From Glutamicibacter halophytocola (GTDB lineage: Bacteria; Actinomycetota; Actinomycetes; Actinomycetales; Micrococcaceae), in contig NZ_CP012750.1 of assembly GCF_001302565.1 (NCBI RefSeq), positions 1,736,001 through 1,800,000 on the forward strand: DNA of 64,000 bases. The letters run 5' to 3'. The translations under genes and the position numbers were made by a program. Under the pieces are notes generated by a model. The model was not told where the DNA came from and made no database searches. It worked only from the letters and a program-made list of their open reading frames with translations. This document shows positions 1 through 8,453 of the stretch, in pieces (position 1 is the stretch's first letter; each line of letters opens with the position of its first letter).

Positions 1-436
1 CCACCTCGCGTGAGTAGCGCAGCACCGCCTCGCGCAGGGCGGCCTGTTCGGACTCCGTGGCGATATCCGGAACCTGGGATTCGACGACCTCCACGATGGT
101 GCGCAGCAGCCCCAAGGCCTTTTGCAGCGAGATCGAACGGGTCAACTCGGTGGGAGCTGCGCCAAAGACGTCGGTGACCACCCATGATGGGGTGGAGGAC
201 GGATCCTCGTACCAGGTGACAAAAGTGGAGATGCCCTTTTGGGCGATCAGGCCCAGGGCCGCGCGCTCGTTCGGATCCAGCGAGCGGTACCAGGGCAGCT
301 GCTGGTCAAGATACTTCAGGGCGGTGGTGGACAGGACCCCGATATGGCTTTGGAGCCGCTTGAGCGTTTGCGGGCTCGGCGGCTGTGGCTGGCTGGATCG
401 GTTTTTCGGCGTGGCGGCTTCGAGTTCGGGACTCAT
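1..436 (-). CDS. PucR-family transcriptional regulator, N-terminal part (runs off the window)
   Basis: The reading frame opens at an ATG at 436 and stays open to the window edge, giving about 145 residues. The protein starts MSPELEAATPKN and continues with a helical stretch (LQSHIGVLSTTALKYL, then GLIAQKGISTFVTWYED) typical of the N-terminal part of PucR/CdaR-like regulators. It lies just downstream of aceE on the same strand. M. tuberculosis has the same order, with Rv2242 (PucR-like) next to aceE (Rv2241), which supports the family call. The DNA-binding C-terminal helix-turn-helix lies outside the window, so effector and targets cannot be judged. The gene is separated from aceE by a strong terminator and probably has its own promoter. 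Confidence 0.75.
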   Translation of the reverse strand, partial: MSPELEAATPKNRSSQPQPPSPQTLKRLQSHIGVLSTTALKYLDQQLPWYRSLDPNERAALGLIAQKGISTFVTWYEDPSSTPSWVVTDVFGAAPTELTRSISLQKALGLLRTIVEVVESQVPDIATESEQAALREAVLRYSREV

Positions 437-490
437 GCTTTCAAGCTTAGTGATTTTTCCTCCGCCATGCCCATGCCAAGAAGGGTGATT

Positions 491-536
491 AAAAAGCTCC
501 TGCCCCGCAGCGGAAAATCCGTTGCGGGGCAGGAGC
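491..536 (-). terminator. Intrinsic terminator of aceE
   Basis: An 18-bp near-perfect inverted repeat (GCTCCTGCCCCGCAGCGG and its partner, one mismatch) with an AAAAT loop is followed on the minus strand by five T residues. It starts about 30 bases after the aceE stop codon. Confidence 0.92.
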
Positions 537-567
537 CGATCTGGCACAAGTGCCGACCCGTGGGTGC

Positions 568-3312
568 TTAGGCGTCGCCGCCAGCGTTGCCGGACTTGCC
601 GGCGTTCGGGTTGTTCAGATCGTACTTGGCGTGGGCTTTCACTGCGGTGTCCGCAGGGATCTCGCCGCGCTCAACCAGCGACTGCAAGGTCTGGACCACC
701 AGCGAGTGGGCATCGATCTTGAAGAAGCGGCGGGCCGCTGCACGGGTGTCCGAGAAGCCGAAGCCGTCCGCGCCCAGGGTGTGGAATTCACCTGGCACGT
801 AGGGGCGGATCTGCTCGGGCACGGCGCGCATGTAGTCGGTGGTCGCGATGACCGGGCCCGGGGTGGACTCCAGCTTGCTGGTCACGTACGGGGTGCGGCG
901 AGCCTTGGAAGGATCGATGAGCACCTCGGCGTCGGCGTTCTGGCCGTCGCGGGCCAGTTCGTTCCACGAAGTCACCGACCAGACATCGGCGGAAACGCCC
1001 CACTCTTCGGCGAGGATTTCCTGTGCTTCCAGTGCCCATGGCACGGCCACGCCGGAGGCCAGCAGCTGTGCGCGCGGGCCGTCGGTGGTGGCTTCCTTGA
1101 GCAGGTGGATGCCCTTGATGATGCCCTCGACGTCGACGTTTTCCGGCTCAGCTGGCTGGCTGATCGGCTCGTTGTACACGGTCAGGTAGTACATGACGTT
1201 TGGATCCTGGTGGGTTCCGCCGTACATGCGGTCCAGGCCGGAGCGCATGATGTGGCCGATTTCGTAACCGTAGGCAGGATCGTAGGTGATCACGGCCGGG
1301 TTGGTCGAAGCCAGGATTGGCGAGTGGCCGTCGGCGTGCTGCAGGCCTTCACCGGTCAGGGTGGTGCGGCCGGCGGTAGCGCCGATGATGAAGCCACGGG
1401 TCATCTGGTCGCCGGCGGCCCAGAACTGGTCGCCGGTGCGCTGGAAGCCGAACATCGAGTAGAACACGTAGATCGGGATCAGCGGTTCGTCGTGGGTCGA
1501 GTAGCTGGTGCCGGCAGCGGTGAATGCTGCGACGGCGCCGGCCTCGTTGATGCCCGGGTGGATCAACTGGCCCTGAGGGGATTCCTTGTAGGCCAGGACC
1601 AGGTCGCGGTCCACGGACAGGTAGTTCTGGCCACCTGGGTTGTAGATCTTCGCGGTCGGGAAGAACGAGTCCATGCCGAAGGTGCGGGACTCATCAGGAA
1701 CGATCGGCACGATGCGGTGGCCGAATTCCTTGTCGCGCATCAGGTCCTTGAGCAGGCGGACGAAGGCCATGGTGGTGGCTGCCTGCTGCTTGCCCGAGCC
1801 GCGCTTGGCGATGGCGTATGCCTTGTCGCCTGGCAGCGGGAGCTTGACCGAGGTTTCCTTGCGGCGGGTCGGCACCGAGCCGCCCAGGGCCGCGCGGCGT
1901 TCCATCATGTACTTGAACTCCGGCGAATCCTCGGATGGGCGGAAGTACGGTGGCGAGTACAGATCGGCTTCGAGCTGCTCGTCGGTGATCGGGATGCGCA
2001 GGTGATCGCGGAAGCCCTTGAGGTCTTCCATGGTCAGCTTCTTCATCTGGTGGGTCGCGTTGCGAGCCTCGAAGTGCGAACCCAGGCCGTAGCCCTTGAC
2101 GGTCTTGGCCAGGATGACAGTTGGCTTGCCCTTGAACTCGACGGCAGCCTTGTAGGCGGCGTAGACCTTGTGGTAGTCGTGGCCACCGCGCTTGAGGTTC
2201 CAGATCTCGTCGTCGGTCATGTCGGCAACCAATTCCTTGGTTTCCGGACGCTGGCCGAAGAAGTGCTCGCGCACGAAGGCGCCGGACTCCGCCTTGTAGG
2301 TCTGGTAGTCGCCATCCGGGGTCTGGTTCATGATGTCGACCAGGGCATTGGTCTTGTCGGCTTCGAGCAGGGCATCCCACTCGCGGCCCCAGGTGACCTT
2401 GATGACGTTCCAGCCAGCACCGCGGAAGAAGGCTTCCAGTTCCTGCATGATCTTGCCGTTACCGCGAACCGGGCCGTCCAGGCGCTGCAGGTTGCAGTTG
2501 ATGACGAAGTTCAGGTTGTCCAGCTTTTCGTTGGCAGCCAGCTGCAGGAAGCCGCGCGACTCCGGCTCGTCCATTTCGCCGTCGCCAAGGAAGGCCCAGA
2601 CCTGCTGGTCGGAGGTGTCCTTGATGCCGCGGTTTTGCAGGTAGCGGTTCAGCTGTGCCTGGTAGATGGCGTTAGCTGGGCCGATGCCCATCGACACGGT
2701 CGGGAATTCCCAGAAGTCGGGAAGCGAACGCGGGTGCGGGTAGGAAGGAAGCGCGTGGCCTTCCTTGGAGTGCTCCTGGCGGAAGCCGTCCATGTCCTCT
2801 TCGGACAAGCGGCCTTCGAGGAAGGCGCGGGCGTACATGCCCGGCGAGGCGTGGCCCTGGAAGAAGACCTGGTCGCCGCCGCCTGGGTGGTTCTTGCCAC
2901 GGAAGAAGTGGTTGAAGCCCACTTCGTAGAGGGTGGCTGCACCAGCGTAGGTGGAGATGTGGCCGCCAACGCCGATGGCCGGGTTCTGGGCGCGGTGCAC
3001 CATGATGGCTGCGTTCCAGCGCATGAAGGCGCGGTAGCGGCGTTCGATGGCTTCATCGCCTGGGAAGTCTGGTTCCTGGTCCACAGGAATAGTGTTCACG
3101 TAGTCGGTGGTGGTCACATGGGGGACACCCACGGACTTTGCACCTGCACGCTGCAATAGCGAGCGGATAATGAACTGAGCACGCTCGGTGCCCTGGGATT
3201 CTACGAGAGAATCAAACGAGTCCATCCATTCCTGAGTCTCCTCAGGATCCCGATCTGAAAGCTGGTAAGTCAACCCGCTACGGATCTGGGAGATGTGTTC
3301 CTCTACAGCCAC
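568..3312 (-). CDS. aceE: Pyruvate dehydrogenase E1 component (homodimeric type)
   Basis: This enzyme decarboxylates pyruvate with thiamine diphosphate and reductively acetylates the lipoyl domain of E2, feeding acetyl-CoA to the TCA cycle. The 914-residue length fits the homodimeric AceE family of Proteobacteria and Actinobacteria. The thiamine-binding motif GDGEMDEP is at residues 243-250, and [13 protein letters not shown] and [15 protein letters not shown] are typical AceE blocks. The frame is open 51 codons further upstream, but the start is placed at GTG 3312 because AAGGAG lies just before it and the protein then begins [14 protein letters not shown] as expected. It is transcribed divergently from the DUF3052 gene and ends in a clear terminator. 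Confidence 0.97.
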   Translation of the reverse strand: MAVEEHISQIRSGLTYQLSDRDPEETQEWMDSFDSLVESQGTERAQFIIRSLLQRAGAKSVGVPHVTTTDYVNTIPVDQEPDFPGDEAIERRYRAFMRWNAAIMVHRAQNPAIGVGGHISTYAGAATLYEVGFNHFFRGKNHPGGGDQVFFQGHASPGMYARAFLEGRLSEEDMDGFRQEHSKEGHALPSYPHPRSLPDFWEFPTVSMGIGPANAIYQAQLNRYLQNRGIKDTSDQQVWAFLGDGEMDEPESRGFLQLAANEKLDNLNFVINCNLQRLDGPVRGNGKIMQELEAFFRGAGWNVIKVTWGREWDALLEADKTNALVDIMNQTPDGDYQTYKAESGAFVREHFFGQRPETKELVADMTDDEIWNLKRGGHDYHKVYAAYKAAVEFKGKPTVILAKTVKGYGLGSHFEARNATHQMKKLTMEDLKGFRDHLRIPITDEQLEADLYSPPYFRPSEDSPEFKYMMERRAALGGSVPTRRKETSVKLPLPGDKAYAIAKRGSGKQQAATTMAFVRLLKDLMRDKEFGHRIVPIVPDESRTFGMDSFFPTAKIYNPGGQNYLSVDRDLVLAYKESPQGQLIHPGINEAGAVAAFTAAGTSYSTHDEPLIPIYVFYSMFGFQRTGDQFWAAGDQMTRGFIIGATAGRTTLTGEGLQHADGHSPILASTNPAVITYDPAYGYEIGHIMRSGLDRMYGGTHQDPNVMYYLTVYNEPISQPAEPENVDVEGIIKGIHLLKEATTDGPRAQLLASGVAVPWALEAQEILAEEWGVSADVWSVTSWNELARDGQNADAEVLIDPSKARRTPYVTSKLESTPGPVIATTDYMRAVPEQIRPYVPGEFHTLGADGFGFSDTRAAARRFFKIDAHSLVVQTLQSLVERGEIPADTAVKAHAKYDLNNPNAGKSGNAGGDA

Positions 3313-3674
3313 GGAAGCTCCTTGATTGAATTGCGGCTCCGCTGCGTTGCAGTTTTCCACTGCGATGCGACGGTTTTGGGACAACGGGTGCAGTAACACT
3401 GGAGTGATGTGCACTGTCGGTTCATATGCAACTCTAATGTCCTTTTTGCGGGCTTGGGAGCACAATTCTGAGCCAAATAGTGCTTAAATAAGACTTTTCA
3501 AGTGACTTGGGCAACACGGTATAGGAGCTATTAGGCTAACGCTCATGTCGATATGATGTGGACCACTGTATCGTGGGTTATATTTGTTCGGCGTGTTATT
3601 GCTGCAGCGCTTGAATGGAACAGGAAAACCGTGTTTCGTTGGTAGTAACGCTTTGCACCAGCAGGAGGAATGAA

Positions 3675-4091
3675 GTGAGCGACGCCGTATCGGCAAATCT
3701 GGAGCCCGCCAAAAAAATGGGGTTCCAAAATGAAGACCTTATTCAGGAACTGGGTTACGACGATGACGTGGATTACGATCTGCGTGACTCGATCGAGGAT
3801 CTGATTGGTTCAGAGCTGCTCACCGAAGAGGATCATGACGTTGTCGACGCAGTTATCTTCTGGTGGCGCGATGGCGATGGAGACCTTGTTGATTCGTTGA
3901 TGGACGCGTTGAACTGCCTGGAGGAAAGCGGCATTGTTTGGCTGCTGACCCCGAAGCAGGGCCGCGAAGGTCACGTATCCCCAGCACTAATCCAGCAGGA
4001 GGCACCGAGTGCCGGCCTGCACGTGACTACAAGTGAAGGTGTTTCGGAGGACTGGTCTGCAGTCCGCCTGGCCCCACGTAAGAAGAACTAA
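3675..4091 (+). CDS. DUF3052 family protein
   Basis: A 138-residue acidic protein matching the actinobacterial DUF3052 family (M. tuberculosis Rv2239c type): KKMGFQNEDLIQELGYDDD near the N-terminus, DVVDAVIFWWRDGDGDL in the middle, WLLTPKQGREGHV towards the end. The function is unknown; its constant position between aceE and the peroxiredoxin suggests a link to central metabolism or redox balance. The start is GTG 3675, seven bases after AGGAGG, rather than an upstream ATG without a ribosome site. The stop overlaps the next start by one base (TAATG), so the two genes are translationally coupled. The 360-base divergent region to aceE holds the promoters of both directions. Confidence 0.9.
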   Translation: MSDAVSANLEPAKKMGFQNEDLIQELGYDDDVDYDLRDSIEDLIGSELLTEEDHDVVDAVIFWWRDGDGDLVDSLMDALNCLEESGIVWLLTPKQGREGHVSPALIQQEAPSAGLHVTTSEGVSEDWSAVRLAPRKKN

Positions 4092-4540
4092 TGATTCAAG
4101 CAGGTTCGCGCCTGTTCGATTTCTCGCTGCAAAATCAATACGGTGAGTCGATAACCAGCACCGGGCTTTCCCAAGGCCGGGTGCTGGTTGTCTTTTTCCC
4201 CTGGGCGTTTTCCAGGGTTTGCGGTTCGGAGTTGGCGGCGCTTAATAAAGAGCATGAGTACTTTGCCGAACGCGGGGTGCGCATCGTGGGCGTATCGGTC
4301 GACCATAAATTCGCCCTGCGCAGCTATGCGGAATCGCTAGATCTTGAATTCGAGCTTCTTGCCGACTTCTGGCCCCATGGGGAGGTTGCACGGCAAGCCG
4401 GTGCGTTTGATGAGCTTCAAGGTGTCGCTACGCGCGTTTCCCTGCTCGTCGTTGACGGCCGGGTGCAGAAGATTTTCCGCAGCGCGATGGCAGAAGCTCG
4501 AGCGATTCAAGACTATATGGATGCTATCGAAGGCTTGTAG
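4091..4540 (+). CDS. AhpE-type one-cysteine peroxiredoxin
   Basis: A 149-residue thioredoxin-fold peroxiredoxin that would reduce hydroperoxides in the cytoplasm. The peroxidatic motif P-x3-(T/S)-x2-C is present as PWAFSRVC, with Ser in place of the commoner Thr. No resolving cysteine is evident further on, so the enzyme probably relies on an external thiol such as mycothiol or mycoredoxin, as known for AhpE. GVSVDHKFALRSYAE and FELLADFWPHGEVA match the conserved segments around the active-site pocket. It is translationally coupled to the DUF3052 gene, the same order as M. tuberculosis Rv2239c-ahpE. Confidence 0.9.
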   Translation: MIQAGSRLFDFSLQNQYGESITSTGLSQGRVLVVFFPWAFSRVCGSELAALNKEHEYFAERGVRIVGVSVDHKFALRSYAESLDLEFELLADFWPHGEVARQAGAFDELQGVATRVSLLVVDGRVQKIFRSAMAEARAIQDYMDAIEGL

Positions 4541-4656
4541 TACCGGGGAGCAGGCACTGTGCTCCAGTTCACGCGGAAAGCCTCCGCCTCGATTTGCGCG
4601 TTGGGAAATATCTCGGTAAAGTTATTCCTCGTTGGCTTCCAAAGCGAACATGGTTA

Positions 4657-4732
4657 GGGCCTTTAGCTCAGCTGGTAGAGCGTCACGTTTACACCGTGAA
4701 TGTCATCGGTTCGATCCCGGTAGGGCCCACCA
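4657..4732 (+). tRNA. tRNA-Val(TAC), copy 1
   Basis: A 76-base cloverleaf with encoded CCA: acceptor GGGCCTT/AGGGCCC, D arm GCTC-AGCTGGTA-GAGC, anticodon loop TTTACAC (anticodon TAC, reads GUA) and T loop TTCGATC. Identical to the copy at 5529. Confidence 0.97.
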
Positions 4733-4741
4733 AGCAAAAAG

Positions 4742-4772
4742 TCCTCGATCCATCCGGATCGAGGATTTTTTC
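4742..4772 (+). terminator. Intrinsic terminator, probably bidirectional
   Basis: The 10-bp stem TCCTCGATCC/GGATCGAGGA with loop ATCC is followed by a T run on the plus strand and flanked by an A run on the other side. It can therefore stop both the tRNA-Val transcript and the convergent lipoprotein gene. Confidence 0.9.
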
Positions 4773-4826
4773 GTGCATGCCCGGTTTATCTGACTTGGTG
4801 CAAGCTCGATAGCGAACGCCCAGCGC

Positions 4827-5294
4827 TCAATTCGACTGTTTGTGCAGCCGTACTGTTGTTGTCGTGCCCATGATTCCCGCTTCGTAGGAAATCTCGCCAT
4901 CCTTGAATGTGAATTTCTTGGTGTCGTCACCCGAGGCCAAGATTGCGCTATCCGTGGCTTTGCGATCGCGTTTCGAGGTCCATGAGTGGGAATCTGTTGA
5001 TGTCCCCGATGCTTTAAAAGTTCCGACCCAATAGAGTGACGTGGTGTCCCCACTATTCGTCACCCAATTAATGGTGATGGAATCCTCGTCGATCGTCGCG
5101 GCCTGGTACGCGTCGGGATCCAGCGAATTCGTCTGCTTCCAATTTCCAGTCAAATCTGCAGCTTCGGTAGCGTGGCTCTGTGCGGCAGTGGGTGATGCTA
5201 CTGATTCCGGGGGAGTCTGGGGGCGTGTCTGCGCACCGCAAGCGGATAGCGCAATGCATAGCGCCAGTGATATAAATGCGAGTGATTTCTTCAT
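4827..5294 (-). CDS. Small putative lipoprotein
   Basis: A 155-residue secreted protein with a clear lipoprotein signal (MKKSLAFISLALCIALSAC, lipobox LSAC), then a Thr/Pro/Ala-rich linker and a small domain around DLTGNWKQTNSLDPDAYQAA. That domain ends in beta-rich repeats resembling the small lipocalin-like domains of actinobacterial lipoproteins. I do not recognise a named family and infer no function. The start is put at the ATG directly before KKS; the frame begins six codons earlier (ATG 5312) and neither has a strong ribosome site. The gene is monocistronic between the two tRNA-Val genes. Confidence 0.75.
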   Translation of the reverse strand: MKKSLAFISLALCIALSACGAQTRPQTPPESVASPTAAQSHATEAADLTGNWKQTNSLDPDAYQAATIDEDSITINWVTNSGDTTSLYWVGTFKASGTSTDSHSWTSKRDRKATDSAILASGDDTKKFTFKDGEISYEAGIMGTTTTVRLHKQSN

Positions 5295-5528
5295 GGGCCC
5301 AGTTTGGCTCATGGGGCGGACCGTTTAGCGATCGCTGAAGCGTTGCGTCCTTCATCTCCAGCCTTGATCGCAGCACGGCGAATATTCACATGCTGCGATA
5401 GTGACGCTCGGCACTCTTTTGTGGAATCACCTTGTTCAATTTGCCAAGTCAGTCCCGGGTGTACTAAATTATTACTTGTTGCAGAGGACGGACAAAGGAA
5501 CGAAAATTCCTCGTTTGAAACTGCAGGA

Positions 5529-5604
5529 GGGCCTTTAGCTCAGCTGGTAGAGCGTCACGTTTACACCGTGAATGTCATCGGTTCGATCCCGGTAGGGCCC
5601 ACCA
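5529..5604 (+). tRNA. tRNA-Val(TAC), copy 2
   Basis: Base-for-base identical to the tRNA at 4657, with encoded CCA and anticodon TAC. The flanking DNA differs, so only the tRNA itself is duplicated. Confidence 0.97.
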
Positions 5605-5612
5605 AAAAGATA

Positions 5613-5655
5613 ACCGCTTCAAAACTCCTGATCGGAGTGCTTGAAGCGGTTTTTC
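5613..5655 (+). terminator. Intrinsic terminator of tRNA-Val copy 2
   Basis: The outer stem ACCGCTTCAA/TTGAAGCGGT encloses a smaller hairpin (ACTCC/GGAGT) and is followed by five T residues. Confidence 0.88.
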
Positions 5656-6002
5656 TGTACCCAAGGTTCGCAGAATCGGCATCGGCGAGTGCCAGCTAAC
5701 GGGCAAAAGTGTTGCCTGTACTTGGCAAGCGGCTCGGGCCAGACATCATCTAAACATGCGACACCTGCTGTTTGCGTTTCCACGTCTTCCGAACCGCCAG
5801 AGAGAACGCAACTTCAAGCGCGTCAGGGTTGCAGCTGGCGATGATTGCACAATGGCCCGACAAACGCGGAATTTCTTTGCAACGGCAGATCTCGGCTCTC
5901 CTTTCGGCGAGTGATCGTTTTCCCCTTCTCCAAATACGCTGACTTTCACGAGCAGATGCCCGCATTTTTGTTACGCTGGGCCCACTTGCTGCAGGAGGCG
6001 CC
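5656..6002. other. Intergenic region without a convincing gene
   Basis: About 350 bases with only short frames that lack ribosome sites or recognisable sequence. The right end carries the AGGAGG site of the next gene at 5993-5998. Confidence 0.6.
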
Positions 6003-6437
6003 ATGGAAGGTTCAGCATCAGCCATCGACCTTGGACTGTCGTTGCGCACGCTAACCGATGCGAATCGCAGGGAGTCCCCGAAGATCATCTATCTAGCCGA
6101 GCAACCCATGCTCTCCACTGCCGAGCCCGTAGAACTTTCACAGCAAACGACTTCTCGTCAGTTAGGGGCGCTACGTAAAACAGGACTCTTCATCAATACC
6201 CCAGAAGGCCCTCAGCAGGTTTTTGCAGTGAACACCGAGGGGTTTGCGGTGCTTCGTTCGTATTTGGACGGTGTTTGGCCGGAGCAGTTCGCTGACCTCA
6301 AGCCGTTGACCGAATCCGGAAAGTGGAAAGCCATGGCAGGGACAGGCGGCGAATTAGGTGCAGTCCTTGACACCCCTTGCCAAAATAGAAACCACACAAG
6401 CAGCTTGCGCAGCAGGAAGAACGGGAGAATCCGATGA
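6003..6437 (+). CDS. ArsR-like winged-helix transcriptional regulator
   Basis: A 144-residue protein with an ArsR-type winged helix in its first 100 residues: DANRRESPKIIYLAEQPML, the recognition helix region LSQQTTSRQLGALRKTGLF, a wing (NTPEGPQQVFAVN) and LRSYLDGVWPEQFADLK, which matches the usual end of the fold. The metal-binding cysteines of classical ArsR are absent, so it probably senses something other than metal. The last 35 residues after WKAMAG look unstructured. The start is the ATG four bases after AGGAGG. The stop overlaps the next start (ATGA), so it likely controls the SnoaL-like gene. Confidence 0.7.
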   Translation: MEGSASAIDLGLSLRTLTDANRRESPKIIYLAEQPMLSTAEPVELSQQTTSRQLGALRKTGLFINTPEGPQQVFAVNTEGFAVLRSYLDGVWPEQFADLKPLTESGKWKAMAGTGGELGAVLDTPCQNRNHTSSLRSRKNGRIR

Positions 6438-6793
6438 ATCGGGGCACCGCGCACGGGATCGTGAAGAAATATCACCAAGCATGGACCACCGGAGACATCG
6501 ATACGGCCATGAGCTGCGTTTCCAAGGACATCTTCTGCCGTGCCCCCGGAATTGATCTGAAAGGCATCAACGCCTACCGGGACTTCATCGGCGGCTTCGC
6601 GCCAATGCTGACCGGCATCGGTGAGATCGCGGAATTGTCCGAGGGCGATCGGCTGGCGCTGTTCTACTACCCGCAGACCGCCGTCACTGCCACGACCCCG
6701 GCCGCGGAGTATTTCACCGTCGAAGACGGCTTGATCGTGCACAGCGTGCTGATTTTTGACCGTATGTCCTACCGGCCGACCGGGCAGGCTTGA
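6434..6793 (+). CDS. SnoaL-like / NTF2-fold protein
   Basis: A 119-residue single-domain protein with the alpha+beta cone pattern of SnoaL/NTF2-like proteins: IVKKYHQAWTTGDIDTAMSC at the start, GINAYRDFIGGFAPML, then beta strands ending in HSVLIFDRMSYRP. Members are isomerases, hydrolases or small binding proteins, so no reaction can be assigned. Translation is coupled to the ArsR-like regulator by an ATGA overlap, which suggests the pair is a small stress- or metabolite-responsive unit. Confidence 0.75.
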   Translation: MNRGTAHGIVKKYHQAWTTGDIDTAMSCVSKDIFCRAPGIDLKGINAYRDFIGGFAPMLTGIGEIAELSEGDRLALFYYPQTAVTATTPAAEYFTVEDGLIVHSVLIFDRMSYRPTGQA

Positions 6794-6806
6794 ACAAGTG
6801 AATGCC

Positions 6807-7154
6807 ATGACTCCCCAGCAATCCCAGGTCGTTGCGCGCCTGAGGTCGATGCTTGCAGCCGAGCCCGCGGTGCGGGAGGTTTCGATGTTCGGCGGCAGGT
6901 CCCTGATGGTCAACGAGAAAATGCTCGTCAGCGTCCACAAAGACGGGGGACTGCTCGTGCGAGTCGACGGCGGGCAGCATGAGGAGGTGCTGGGCTGGCC
7001 AGGGGCCGCCCAAGCAGAAATGGGGCGCGGCCGCAGCATGGGCCAGGGCTGGATCCAGGTTGCCGCTGAAGCCATCGTCACTGATGACCAGCTCGCTATT
7101 TGGGTTCGTGCCGCCATGGAATACAACCGCAAGGCCACCGGTGCAGACCAATAA
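6807..7154 (+). CDS. TfoX N-terminal-domain protein
   Basis: A 115-residue protein with the TfoX/Sxy N-terminal signature: an Ala-rich helix, then VSMFGGRSLMVNEKMLVSVH, and a C-terminal WIRVAAEAI-like strand-helix ending in LAIWVRAAMEYNRKAT. In gammaproteobacteria TfoX controls competence; in Actinobacteria these short forms have no known role. The start could also be GTG 6798; neither has a clear ribosome site. It follows the SnoaL-like gene by 13 bases and is probably in the same transcript. Confidence 0.75.
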   Translation: MTPQQSQVVARLRSMLAAEPAVREVSMFGGRSLMVNEKMLVSVHKDGGLLVRVDGGQHEEVLGWPGAAQAEMGRGRSMGQGWIQVAAEAIVTDDQLAIWVRAAMEYNRKATGADQ

Positions 7155-7295
7155 GTGGAAGGCGGCGTGTTTGGGCAGAGCCCTGGCTCAACATCTGCGG
7201 CGGACCATCCGCAACAGGGCGAAATCCTGGAAGAAGGCCGAAGCGAGGCGCCAGCCAACGGCAGGTTTACGGGTGTGCCGTGGGAAAATGGAAGC

Positions 7296-7904
7296 ATGAG
7301 TGCACCTGACGAAAACCTCTGGCTCGCCAATCTGCGGGCCAACCCCGACCATTCCCAGAACTTCGCGCAGCGCTGGCGGAATCTGGCCGCCGAAGGCAAG
7401 GACATCTTCGGTGAAGCGCGCACCATCGATGCGATGGCCGAACGCGGCAGCAGGATCCTGGATGCCGGCTGCGGCACCGGACGCATCGGCGGATGGCTCT
7501 GCGAGCAGGGGCACCAGGTGGTCGGGATCGACCTCGACGCGCACTTGATCGACGTCGCCCGCGAAGACTATCCGCTGGCGCAGTGGCAGGTCGGGAATCT
7601 CGCCTCATTCACCGTGGACGATGGTGCGGGGCATCTTCGTGAATTCGACCTGATCGTCTCGGCCGGCAATGTCGTGACGTTCTTGTCCGAGGCTGAACGC
7701 CTGCCGGCCCTGCAGAAAATGCGGGAGCATCTGGCTGCCGATGGCCGCCTGGTCATCGGATTCGGTGCCGGGCGCGGCTACACATTCGAGGATTTCACCG
7801 CCGATGCGGTACGCGCAGGGCTGGCGGTTCAGCAGCGCTACTCGACCTGGACACTGCGCGAACCAGGCGAGGACTTCCTGGTGGCAGTCCTGGGCCGGGC
7901 CTAG
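7296..7904 (+). CDS. Class I SAM-dependent methyltransferase
   Basis: A 202-residue protein with a Rossmann-type methyltransferase core. The SAM-binding motif I is LDAGCGTGRIGGWL, motif II VVGIDLD, and a motif IV-like strand is DLIVSAGNVVTFL. After an N-terminal helix (NFAQRWRNLAAEGKD) nearly the whole length is the catalytic core, so the substrate is probably a small molecule. The frame opens 47 codons earlier, but that stretch is not conserved-looking and the ATG at 7296 starts a typical family N-terminus. The gap before it is 141 bases, so it may have its own promoter. Confidence 0.85.
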   Translation: MSAPDENLWLANLRANPDHSQNFAQRWRNLAAEGKDIFGEARTIDAMAERGSRILDAGCGTGRIGGWLCEQGHQVVGIDLDAHLIDVAREDYPLAQWQVGNLASFTVDDGAGHLREFDLIVSAGNVVTFLSEAERLPALQKMREHLAADGRLVIGFGAGRGYTFEDFTADAVRAGLAVQQRYSTWTLREPGEDFLVAVLGRA

Positions 7905-8078
7905 GGGCGCGGGACCCAACGGATCGGCGAGCGCATGGCCTATCCGCCGGCCGAGGCCGGCGCCGGTTCGGCGAATAAGTTCCAGCCAATGCGCAGGCGC
8001 TGGCCAGCTGGCTCGAGTACTCAACCGGTAGTGTCGAGATTGTACGACGTTGGACCAACCGCGTGAGGAGTACATCTG

Positions 8079-8273
8079 ATGGGTTTGCTAGACAAGTTCA
8101 AGAACAAGTCCCAGGAAGCTGCGGGCAAGGCCAAGGAAGCCGCGGGCGATGCCGCCGGCAACGAGGAGCTGCAAGCCGAGGGTATTACGGACCAAGCGGC
8201 AGCGGAGGCCAAGCAGGCTGGTGAAGCCGTCAAGGACGCCGCCAAGGATGCCCGCGATAACCTGGGCAGGTAG
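8079..8273 (+). CDS. CsbD-like stress protein
   Basis: A 64-residue hydrophilic protein rich in Ala, Lys, Glu and Gly, with CsbD-type repeats (KNKSQEAAGKAKEAAG, then NEELQAEGITDQAAAEAKQ and GEAVKDAAKDARDNL). CsbD proteins accumulate in stress and stationary phase; the molecular role is unknown. GAGGAG precedes the ATG. A terminator hairpin follows the stop. Confidence 0.9.
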   Translation: MGLLDKFKNKSQEAAGKAKEAAGDAAGNEELQAEGITDQAAAEAKQAGEAVKDAAKDARDNLGR

Positions 8274-8286
8274 AAGCAGTGAACTG

Positions 8287-8312
8287 ATGGCACCCGCGAG
8301 AGCGGGTGCCAT
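8287..8312 (+). terminator. Terminator hairpin after the CsbD-like gene
   Basis: An 11-bp perfect stem ATGGCACCCGC/GCGGGTGCCAT with a GAGA loop; the T tract is poor. Confidence 0.7.
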
Positions 8313-8453
8313 TGGCGTCTTCGGCGGCGATCCGCGAGCCGCACGGGTGGGCGGCAAGGAGCCCGAAGCCTTTGTTGGACATCTACTATGCGCCAGTGAC
8401 TAGGTGTGACAGCATGAAAACTGTGTAACGAAGCCGAGTACCCAGGAGTTGTA

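Noticed and set aside
550..3159. An 869-codon open frame antisense to aceE
   Set aside because: It mirrors the aceE codon pattern, has no domain and runs opposite to a certain gene; a high-GC shadow.
5304..5699. Open frame covering the second tRNA-Val
   Set aside because: It reads through the tRNA and terminator; no protein features.
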